Shown here: positions 1 through 6,670 of the stretch, piece by piece
Position numbering within the stretch: the first letter of the stretch is position 1
Layout of the letters: the number at the start of each line of letters is the position of its first letter
NCBI GenBank assembly: GCA_002728335.1
Contig: PBXC01000015.1
Coordinates: forward strand, 647-7,316
DNA: 6,670 nt
Reading direction: 5' to 3'
Origin: Rhodobiaceae bacterium
GTDB lineage: Bacteria; Pseudomonadota; Alphaproteobacteria; MED-G09
Notes under the pieces: model-generated
Database searches by the model: none
What the model was told of the DNA's origin: nothing
What the model saw: the letters and a program-made list of their open reading frames with translations, nothing else
Position numbers and translations under genes: made by a program

Positions 1-653
1 AATCGTTTCATTTGATAAGGTTTCAAATTGGCTATTACAACAGGAATACTTATGAAAACAATAGATGATCCAAAAACAACCCATTTAAGATAAAGTCCTG
101 AGAAAAATACCGCTGAAAAACCCATAATAAATATCAATACAGCAGTTCCTAAATCTGGCTGATTTAAAATTAAAAAAGATGGAATAACAATTAATATAAT
201 TGGCAGAATATTGAACCTTAATTTTTTTGATTTTTTTGCACCAAAAAAACTATAATAGGACGATAGAGTTAAAATGAGTATAAATTTTAAAAATTCTGAT
301 GGTTGAAAGCTTGTTCCACCTAAATTTATCCATCTTGATACTGTTGATGCCTCAAAAACATAAAGCCAAATTAACATCAAAATTATTATAAAATATAATG
401 GGAATGAAATTACGCGAAGAATTCTAAAACTAATAAGAGAAAAAAATATAAAAAAAATAAAACCAACAAATAACCTAATCATATGATTTATAACTGTTTG
501 ATTGATTTCTCCTCCTGAGATAGAGAATAACATAAGCAAACCAGTCATACCTAACATTAATAAACAGAGAGGAATCCCATAATTAATACCCTTAAGCTTA
601 TTAAAATAGGTAATATTTTTATAAGAGAGTTCTCTTCTTTGTTTGCTATACAT
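1..653 (-). CDS. rodA: RodA, SEDS-family peptidoglycan glycosyltransferase (3' end beyond window)
   Basis: RodA is the integral-membrane SEDS glycosyltransferase that polymerises lipid II into glycan strands during cell elongation, working as a pair with PBP2. The frame is open from an ATG at 653 to the left edge, giving 217 residues, a little over half of a normal RodA. Visible family marks are a short basic cytoplasmic N-terminus, hydrophobic segments at about 27-46, 58-76, 82-100, 121-137, 147-163, 171-188 and 190-208, the R-W-x-x-L-G...QPSE motif (107-120), QPDLGT (165-170), and a KPYQ-x-x-R stretch at the cut end, where E. coli RodA has DYQRQR. It starts 2 nt after the mrdA stop, and its AAGG ribosome site lies inside the mrdA end (661-664), so the two are probably translationally coupled. 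FtsW is the alternative paralogue, but pairing with PBP2 makes RodA far more likely. Confidence 0.95.
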   Translation of the reverse strand, partial: MYSKQRRELSYKNITYFNKLKGINYGIPLCLLMLGMTGLLMLFSISGGEINQTVINHMIRLFVGFIFFIFFSLISFRILRVISFPLYFIIILMLIWLYVFEASTVSRWINLGGTSFQPSEFLKFILILTLSSYYSFFGAKKSKKLRFNILPIILIVIPSFLILNQPDLGTAVLIFIMGFSAVFFSGLYLKWVVFGSSIVFISIPVVIANLKPYQMKR

Positions 654-655
654 TG

Positions 656-2440
656 TTATGCCTTAAAACCATATGTCTTTATATTCTGACACGCTAATAA
701 TATATCCCTTCCGATAGGTGCCGCTTTTTGACTGCCTGAACCCCCATGTTCTATAACAACTGAAACAGAGTATTTTGGTTTTTTTGTTGGAGCATATCCA
801 ACGAAAAGAGCGTGATCTCTTTCTTTCCAATTTTTTGCTATAATTACCTCTTTCTCCCTATCCTCCTCAGTTATTTCTTTGACTTGCGATGTTCCTGTTT
901 TACCAGCCATTCTCCAATTATTAACTTCAATTCTACTAGAATATGCATTGCTTCCTTTTTCATTCACAGCAATATCCAATAGATCTCTTAATAGATCTAA
1001 ATTCGCGAAGTTGAAACCAGCTGGTCTAGTTCTATTTTTTTGATTTAAATTTGGTGATTTAATGATTTTTGGCTCTACATAAAAACCTTTATTTGCAATC
1101 ATTGATATCATCACATTTAATTGAATAGGAGTTGCTGAAATATAACCCTGACCAATACCTGCAACCAATGTATCGCCTAGACTCCAACCATTATTTAAAT
1201 TATCTTTAATCCACTTTTTTGTTGGTATTAATCCATCTCTTTCAGAATTACTTATCAAATTAAAATTCTTACCGAAACCCAAACGAAGAGCCATATTTGT
1301 AATTTTCTCAATACCCAACCTTCGAGCTAAATTATAAAAGTAAACATCGCATGACTCTTTAATTGCTTTTCTAAGATTAACCTCTTTGTGCCCCTTATCT
1401 CTCCAACAATGAAAATTTCTTCGCCCATATTTTGTTTTGCCTTCGCAAAGAACAGTGTCTTCTGGATCAAGTATACCCTCTTCTAACCCAGCTAAAGCTG
1501 TAACAATTTTAAATGTAGATCCTGGAGGATATTCACCATTAATGGCCTTGTTTAAAAAAGGCTTTCTCTCATTTTTAGATATCTCATCCCACTCTTTATA
1601 ACTAAAACCATCTATAAATTTATTACTGTCAAAACTTGGTGTTGAGCACATAGCCAAAATTTCACCATTTTGGACATTCATTACAGTTGCCGCACCTACA
1701 TTATTCCGCATAATTTTATGAACATTATTTTGAAGATCACGATCAATTGTTAAAACAATATCTTGTCCATTTATGGCTTTATTTTCTTCTAAAATACGTA
1801 CGCCTTTTTCTTCCGAGTCGACTTCAGTTTTTACATGTCCTAAATGACCGGCTAAAATATGATCGAACTTTAATTCCAACCCAGAAAGTCCTGTAGGTTT
1901 CGTATTTTTAGATTTTGGATTATCTTTTAATCCAGTATAACCAATAAGGTGTGCAAAGCTCTTAGAGTCTAAATACGATCTCTTTGAATTGTCTTCTATA
2001 AGAAAACTATCCAAATCCATATTTATAGAATTCAAAGCATAAATTTCATCTAAAGTTAAATTTTCTTTAATTTCAATCTTATTGAAATCATTATTCAGTA
2101 TTTTTTTACTTATGTTGTTAACTTGATCATTATTCAGTCTTAATTCTTTACCGATTTTTTCTATAATTGATTGATCTGTTAAGCTAATGCCAGATTGGTA
2201 ACTTAATTTAAAATTTGTCGAATTTAATGCTAGTTCATTTCCATTACGGTCATAAAAAATACCTCTTTTTGGAAATAATGGTGTAATTCTAATACGGTTT
2301 TTATCAGAAAGTAATAAATATTTATCTCGATCAGTTACTTGAAGGTTCCAAAGCCTAGAAAAAAGAAATGACGAAAGGATAAGCATTCCTCCGCCAATAA
2401 AAAATACACGACGATTTATGTCGTTGTTTTTTTCGTACAT
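656..2440 (-). CDS. mrdA: Penicillin-binding protein 2 (elongasome transpeptidase)
   Basis: PBP2 is the monofunctional, membrane-anchored DD-transpeptidase that cross-links new peptidoglycan made by RodA on the periplasmic side. The 594-residue product is of normal family length. It has a short cytoplasmic tail, one membrane anchor at about 11-31, a dimerisation/pedestal domain (KRG-IFYDRNG near 58-67, then to about 230), and a transpeptidase domain with all three active-site motifs: S308-T-F-K311, S363-C-D365 and K514-T-G516. The segment after KTG and the HALFVGYAP stretch (543-551) resemble alphaproteobacterial PBP2. The ATG at 2440 is the only suitable start, but the nearest SD-like AGGAA (2459-2463) is 18 nt away, so initiation may depend on readthrough from mreB. 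FtsI (PBP3) is excluded by the SCD form of the second motif and by the rodA neighbour. Confidence 0.96.
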   Translation of the reverse strand: MYEKNNDINRRVFFIGGGMLILSSFLFSRLWNLQVTDRDKYLLLSDKNRIRITPLFPKRGIFYDRNGNELALNSTNFKLSYQSGISLTDQSIIEKIGKELRLNNDQVNNISKKILNNDFNKIEIKENLTLDEIYALNSINMDLDSFLIEDNSKRSYLDSKSFAHLIGYTGLKDNPKSKNTKPTGLSGLELKFDHILAGHLGHVKTEVDSEEKGVRILEENKAINGQDIVLTIDRDLQNNVHKIMRNNVGAATVMNVQNGEILAMCSTPSFDSNKFIDGFSYKEWDEISKNERKPFLNKAINGEYPPGSTFKIVTALAGLEEGILDPEDTVLCEGKTKYGRRNFHCWRDKGHKEVNLRKAIKESCDVYFYNLARRLGIEKITNMALRLGFGKNFNLISNSERDGLIPTKKWIKDNLNNGWSLGDTLVAGIGQGYISATPIQLNVMISMIANKGFYVEPKIIKSPNLNQKNRTRPAGFNFANLDLLRDLLDIAVNEKGSNAYSSRIEVNNWRMAGKTGTSQVKEITEEDREKEVIIAKNWKERDHALFVGYAPTKKPKYSVSVVIEHGGSGSQKAAPIGRDILLACQNIKTYGFKA

Positions 2441-2463
2441 TTTATATGAGTATACTGATTCCT

Positions 2464-3510
2464 TTAATGCCTTCCATAAGGAGTGCTAAGCATATACTTC
2501 ATTGACTTAAGATTCTTCATAACTTTTCCTGATCCCAAAGCAACATTTGATAATGGATCTTCCGCATATTGAACCTTAAGACCAGTTGCATTTTCAATTA
2601 CAATATCCATATTACTCAGCAAAGATCCTCCGCCAGTTAAAAGAATTCCATTTTCGTGAATATCGCTTGTTAATTCAGGAGGAGCTGACTCAAATGCCTC
2701 TAAAATAACTTCAGTAATTTCGAATAATGACTCTGCTAAACTTTCAGAAACTTGCCTTTCTGTAATTTCTCTTTCAACAGGAACACCTTCGGTGATTTCT
2801 TTTCCCTTAACTATCATCTTTTTTCCATCGCCATGTTTTGGGATAATACCTGAGCCAATGCCTATTTTAAGTTGCTCAGCAGTAATCTCGCCAACAATGA
2901 TATTTTCATTTTTTTTTAAAAATGAAATGATAGAATTATCAAACTCATTTCCACCAATTCTGATGGATTTTGAAAATACTATTCCACCAAGAGAAATTAT
3001 AGCAATTTCAGTAGTTCCCCCTCCAATATCAATGATCATTGATCCCTTTGCTTCATTTATAGGAAGATCTGCACCAATAGCTGCAGCCATAGGTTCTTCA
3101 ATTAAAAAAACTTTTCTGGCTCCTGCAGCAAAGCCAGAATCTAAAATTGCCTTTCTTTCTGCAGGAGTCGAACTTGCTGGGACACATATCATTAATCTAG
3201 GACTAAATAGACTCTTATTTGATAAAGACCTACTAATAAAATACTTTATCATTTCCTCAGCAGCTAAATAATCGGCAATAATTCCTTCTCTGAGCGGTTT
3301 AATTGTATCTATATTTTCTGGTGTTCTGCCATGCATTTCTTTAGCTTTAGAGCCAATGGCAATTATGCCTGCTTTTGAGTCCGAATTATCTATAGCTAAA
3401 ATAGAAGGTTCATTTAAAACTATTCCATTATCCTGGTGATGAATAAGTGTATTTACTGTTCCTAAATCTATAGCCAAATCAGAACTAATGAAATTGAAAT
3501 AGTTTTTCAA
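2464..3510 (-). CDS. mreB: MreB, actin-like rod-shape scaffold; TTG start
   Basis: MreB is the cytoplasmic, membrane-bound actin homologue whose ATP-dependent filaments orient the elongation machinery. The 348-residue product is full length. It shows the phosphate-1 loop DLAIDLGTVNT (11-21), the IEEPMAAAIGA segment with the predicted catalytic Glu (137-147), phosphate-2 IDIGGGTTE (160-168), SLGGIVFSKSIRIGG (173-187) and the adenosine motif LTGGGS (291-296). The start is TTG: an AGGAG lies 7 nt upstream and no ATG or GTG sits between it and the conserved DLAIDLGT block. It follows leuA after 14 nt and precedes mrdA after 23 nt. The usual mreC (and mreD) between mreB and mrdA is missing. A long open frame on the opposite strand (2792-3271) is a shadow of this gene. 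Confidence 0.96.
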   Translation of the reverse strand: MKNYFNFISSDLAIDLGTVNTLIHHQDNGIVLNEPSILAIDNSDSKAGIIAIGSKAKEMHGRTPENIDTIKPLREGIIADYLAAEEMIKYFISRSLSNKSLFSPRLMICVPASSTPAERKAILDSGFAAGARKVFLIEEPMAAAIGADLPINEAKGSMIIDIGGGTTEIAIISLGGIVFSKSIRIGGNEFDNSIISFLKKNENIIVGEITAEQLKIGIGSGIIPKHGDGKKMIVKGKEITEGVPVEREITERQVSESLAESLFEITEVILEAFESAPPELTSDIHENGILLTGGGSLLSNMDIVIENATGLKVQYAEDPLSNVALGSGKVMKNLKSMKYMLSTPYGRH

Positions 3511-3517
3511 AAAAATT

Positions 3518-3522
3518 CTCCT
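3518..3522 (-). promoter_or_regulatory. Ribosome binding site that fixes the mreB TTG start
   Basis: AGGAG on the minus strand lies 7 nt before TTG at 3510-3508, inside the 14-nt leuA-mreB gap. The good spacing, with no nearby ATG, supports a true TTG start. A TTG start usually lowers initiation, which may set the level of MreB relative to LeuA. Confidence 0.8.
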
Positions 3523-3524
3523 AA

Positions 3525-5072
3525 TTAATTTGCTAACTCCTCAGGAATATTTTTTTCTCTTTTAACCATAAGACGATTTAAAGCACTAATATAAGCCCGA
3601 GCAGATGCAACTAAAGTATCAGTATCTGCACCTCTTCCTATTACTGTCTTACCAGATTCGTGTAATCTTACACTAACTTCTGCTTGAGCATCGGTACCCT
3701 CTGTCACGGCGTGAACTTGATATAGTTGTAATTTAGCCGTATGTGGAATTAAAGTTCTTATCGAATTGAATAAAGCGTCTACTGGACCATCGCCCTCAGA
3801 TCTATTTTGTTTTACTTCTCCATCTATCTCAAGCTTCAGATCAGCAAATTGAGGTCCCTCAGTGCCTGCATGAATTGATAACGATATCAACTTTATAACA
3901 TCTAAACCCTTTGAGAATTCATCATCAATCAAAGCTATAATATCATCATCAAAAACTTCTTTTTTCTTATCTGCTAAATCTTTGAATCTGTAAAATGCAT
4001 CATTCAATTGATTATCAGCTAAAATATAACCAAGCTCCTTAGCTTTTTCTTTAAAGGCATGCCTTCCTGAATGCTTTCCCATAACTAATGTGGATTCATT
4101 TAAACCAATGCTTTCTGGAGTCATAATTTCATAAGTTTCGTTATTCTTTAACATTCCATCCTGATGAATTCCTGACTCATGTGCAAAGGCATTTTTTCCA
4201 ACGATTGCTTTATTAAATTGAACAGGAAAAGAAGTTACTGAAGACACCAATTTTGAAGCACGTGTAAAAAGAGTTGTCTCTACGCCTGAATTGTAATCTA
4301 AAATATCATTTCTTACCTTCATTGACATAACGACCTCTTCAAGAGCAGCATTACCGGCTCTTTCTCCGATTCCATTCATAGTACATTCAATTTGTCTTGC
4401 TCCCGCTCTTACACCCGATAATGAGTTTGCAACTGCCAAACCTAAATCATTATGACAGTGGGTTGAGAAAACCACTTTATCAGAATTAGGAATATTATTT
4501 ATCAATGAGCTAATTATTTCAAAATATTCATCAGGAGTTGTATATCCCACTGTATCAGGAATATTAATTGTGGTGGCTCCAGAAGAAATTGCCATATCAA
4601 CACATTTGAACAAAAAATCTCTATCTGTTCTTGTGGCATCTTCCGCTGACCATTGTACATCATCTACTAAATTTCTTGCTCTTGATACCGAGAAATTTAT
4701 CGCATCTAAAACCTGTTCTTCATTCATTTGTAATTTGTATTGCATGTGTACAGGGCTAGTTGATATGAAAGTATGAATCCTAGGGTTTTTTGCATACTTT
4801 AAAGCTTCGGCCGCTCTATCAATATCTTTCTGTCCAGCTCTTGATAATCCACAGACTTGAACATTTTTAATTATTTTTGAAACTTCTTTAACTGATTCAA
4901 AATCGCCATTTGATGCAATTGGAAATCCTGCCTCAATAATATCCACACCCATTTCATCAAAAATTTCAGCAATCTGTATTTTTTCTTCAAGTGACATGGA
5001 TGCGCCAGGAGATTGTTCGCCATCTCTTAATGTTGTATCAAAAATTTTAATATAATTATCTTTACTATTCAT
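3525..5072 (-). CDS. leuA: 2-isopropylmalate synthase
   Basis: LeuA condenses 2-oxoisovalerate with acetyl-CoA to give 2-isopropylmalate, the committed step of leucine synthesis, in the cytosol. The 515-residue product has the HMGL-type TIM barrel with [13 protein letters not shown] (11-23), including the metal/catalytic residues Asp12, Arg16 and Asp17. It also has HCHND (205-209, metal-binding His205 and His207), [14 protein letters not shown] (233-246) and [11 protein letters not shown] (296-306). The C-terminal regulatory domain follows, with [12 protein letters not shown] (432-443) and the [16 protein letters not shown] segment (479-494), the domain that binds leucine for feedback inhibition in this family. 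Length and order match the classic bacterial long-linker LeuA rather than homocitrate or citramalate synthase, although those share the barrel. The start ATG has an excellent AAGGAG. Upstream is a leader ORF and attenuator-like structure, so both enzyme inhibition and leader control are likely. Confidence 0.97.
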   Translation of the reverse strand: MNSKDNYIKIFDTTLRDGEQSPGASMSLEEKIQIAEIFDEMGVDIIEAGFPIASNGDFESVKEVSKIIKNVQVCGLSRAGQKDIDRAAEALKYAKNPRIHTFISTSPVHMQYKLQMNEEQVLDAINFSVSRARNLVDDVQWSAEDATRTDRDFLFKCVDMAISSGATTINIPDTVGYTTPDEYFEIISSLINNIPNSDKVVFSTHCHNDLGLAVANSLSGVRAGARQIECTMNGIGERAGNAALEEVVMSMKVRNDILDYNSGVETTLFTRASKLVSSVTSFPVQFNKAIVGKNAFAHESGIHQDGMLKNNETYEIMTPESIGLNESTLVMGKHSGRHAFKEKAKELGYILADNQLNDAFYRFKDLADKKKEVFDDDIIALIDDEFSKGLDVIKLISLSIHAGTEGPQFADLKLEIDGEVKQNRSEGDGPVDALFNSIRTLIPHTAKLQLYQVHAVTEGTDAQAEVSVRLHESGKTVIGRGADTDTLVASARAYISALNRLMVKREKNIPEELAN

Positions 5073-5075
5073 TTC

Positions 5076-5083
5076 TTACTCCT
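5076..5083 (-). promoter_or_regulatory. leuA Shine-Dalgarno region, predicted to be sequestered
   Basis: AGGAGTAA on the minus strand, within AAGGAGTAAGAAATG, is the leuA ribosome site, with 6 nt between AAGGAG and ATG. It is an exact 8-nt complement of TTACTCCT at 5145-5152, which is formed by Leu codons 30-32 of the leader ORF. Pairing would hide the SD. Confidence 0.8.
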
Positions 5084-5104
5084 TTTGTGTTGAAAGTACT
5101 TTAA

Positions 5105-5138
5105 CCTCTGAGAACAAAAATATTTTGGACCTCAGAGG
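5105..5138 (-). repeat. Perfect 8-bp inverted repeat (stem-loop) over the leader stop codon
   Basis: CCTCTGAG and CTCAGAGG are perfect inverted repeats separated by 18 nt, which themselves contain a CAAAA/TTTTG mini-stem. The first arm includes the TGA stop of the leader ORF. The following bases are TTAAAGTACTTTC, with no poly-U, so a Rho-independent terminator is not supported. Confidence 0.85.
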
Positions 5139-5239
5139 CAAATCAGGAGTAATGATAGTAAGCTAGAAACAACAAGTGCATCATTAAAGAAAGAATGATT
5201 ACTTTCGAAAGCATTATATATGGTCGCGTGTTGTTTCAT
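5132..5239 (-). CDS. leuL: LeuL-type leader peptide upstream of leuA (35 aa)
   Basis: This small ORF begins with ATG at 5239 and ends with TGA at 5134-5132. A weak SD-like AGG (5247-5249) lies 7 nt before the start. The peptide begins MKQHATIYNAF and ends ALVVSSLLSLLLICL: the last 15 residues hold 7 Leu, 2 Val and 1 Ile. Three successive Leu codons (30-32) use TTA, CTC and CTG, and the CTC and CTG forms look uncommon in the neighbouring genes. It is not a functional protein by content. Its position 59 nt before leuA, its leucine run and the overlap of its last codons with RNA helices are the hallmarks of an amino-acid-sensing leader. The hydrophobic C-terminus could also be read as a tiny membrane peptide, but the codon-to-structure overlap favours the leader reading. 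The leuL symbol is assigned by analogy with enterobacterial leuL, not by sequence similarity. Confidence 0.8.
   Translation of the reverse strand: MKQHATIYNAFESNHSFFNDALVVSSLLSLLLICL
5166..5237 (-). repeat. 9-bp inverted repeat pairing leader start with its Val codons
   Basis: GAAACAACA (5237-5229, starting at the G of the leader ATG) is an exact complement of TGTTGTTTC (5174-5166, covering the two Val codons). Inside the enclosed span are a CTTTCGAAAG palindrome (5202-5211) and an ATCATT/AATGAT stem (5180-5185 with 5194-5199). This could be the 1:2 helix of an attenuator, which forms when the leader is not translated. The pairing is seen in the sequence; the role is inferred. Confidence 0.5.
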
Positions 5240-5256
5240 TTCATTACCTAAAGAGG

Positions 5257-5282
5257 ATAAATGCATGAAATTTTGCATTTAT
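5257..5282 (-). repeat. 9-bp AT-rich hairpin just after ilvC
   Basis: ATAAATGCA and TGCATTTAT form a perfect 9-bp inverted repeat with an 8-nt loop, 10 nt after the ilvC stop. It ends 17 nt before the leader start codon. It lacks a proper U-tract, so it may be a weak terminator, a 3' protecting or processing hairpin for ilvC mRNA, or a chance AT-rich palindrome. Confidence 0.5.
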
Positions 5283-5292
5283 TCAAGTGAAA

Positions 5293-6670
<1,378 letters not shown>

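Larger units (their letters stand above)
5076..5152 (-). promoter_or_regulatory. Leucine attenuator-like structure: nested helices sequestering the leuA SD
   Basis: Two nested helices can form in the RNA. The outer helix is TTACTCCT (5152-5145) with AGGAGTAA (5083-5076), 8 perfect pairs. Inside it, CCTCTGAG (5138-5131) pairs with CTCAGAGG (5112-5105), 8 perfect pairs plus a flanking G-U at each end. After a small internal loop, CAAAA (5127-5123) pairs with TTTTG (5119-5115) around a 3-nt loop. The outer 5' arm consists of leader Leu codons and the inner 5' arm covers the leader stop codon. A ribosome stalled for lack of leucyl-tRNA would cover the outer arm and free the SD; a ribosome that finishes and leaves would let the SD be hidden. 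No T-run follows, so this does not look like an intrinsic terminator. The pairing is seen in the sequence; the mechanism is inferred. Confidence 0.72.

Noticed and set aside
2792..3271. 159-codon open frame on the plus strand inside mreB
   Set aside because: It is antisense to a clearly conserved MreB, has no recognisable domain, and is rich in Pro, Ile and Ser as expected from reading mreB backwards.
4570..4776. 68-codon plus-strand open frame inside leuA
   Set aside because: It is antisense to conserved LeuA coding sequence, with no recognisable motif and no supporting context.
5105..5138. Rho-independent terminator before leuA
   Set aside because: The stem is good but no U-run follows the 3' arm (TTAAAGTACTTTC). 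A terminator here would also cut off leuA and the essential shape genes.
5213..5218. TATAAT on the minus strand as a -10 box for leuA
   Set aside because: It lies within the leader ORF and has no recognisable -35 at proper spacing. A transcript from there would lack the leader start codon. AT-rich sequence makes such hexamers common.
5242..5249. Alternative leader start at the ATG at 5244
   Set aside because: It reads ATG AAA TGA and stops at once. The ATG at 5239 is the one that opens into the leucine-rich frame.

Overview
This AT-rich window carries one co-directional gene cluster on the minus strand. Transcription runs from right to left: ilvN/ilvH (3' part) - ilvC - leuL-like leader ORF - leuA - mreB - mrdA (PBP2) - rodA (5' part). 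Several features point to an Alphaproteobacterium, probably a low-GC, streamlined (marine-type) lineage. Branched-chain amino acid genes run straight into the rod-shape genes. IlvN and the PBP2 C-terminus have alphaproteobacterial-style wording. Most gene gaps are 2-23 nt. The lineage is inferred from remembered gene order and motifs, not from a search.

Right part (5073-6670): the acetolactate synthase small subunit runs off the right edge. It is followed by a complete class I ketol-acid reductoisomerase. Next comes the only long gap, 220 nt between ilvC and leuA. This gap holds an AT-rich hairpin just after ilvC, then a 35-codon leader ORF (5132-5239) whose end is packed with Leu, Val and Ile codons, then a strong hairpin over the leader stop codon. 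The Leu codons 30-32 are an exact 8-nt complement of the leuA Shine-Dalgarno region. Together these look like a leucine-responsive attenuator. No U-tract follows the hairpin, so the design suggests control of leuA translation rather than transcription termination.

Middle and left part (1-5072): full-length 2-isopropylmalate synthase (leuA) is followed after 14 nt by mreB, which uses a TTG start. After 23 nt comes mrdA (PBP2), and after 2 nt comes rodA, cut by the left edge. The mreC and mreD genes, usually found between mreB and mrdA in this class, are not there.

How the genes work together: IlvN, IlvC and LeuA are steps of valine/isoleucine/leucine synthesis. MreB, PBP2 and RodA are the scaffold, transpeptidase and glycosyltransferase of lateral-wall synthesis. 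If they are one transcript, a translational (not terminating) attenuator would let leucine tune leuA without silencing the essential shape genes downstream. That is the main inference worth testing here.
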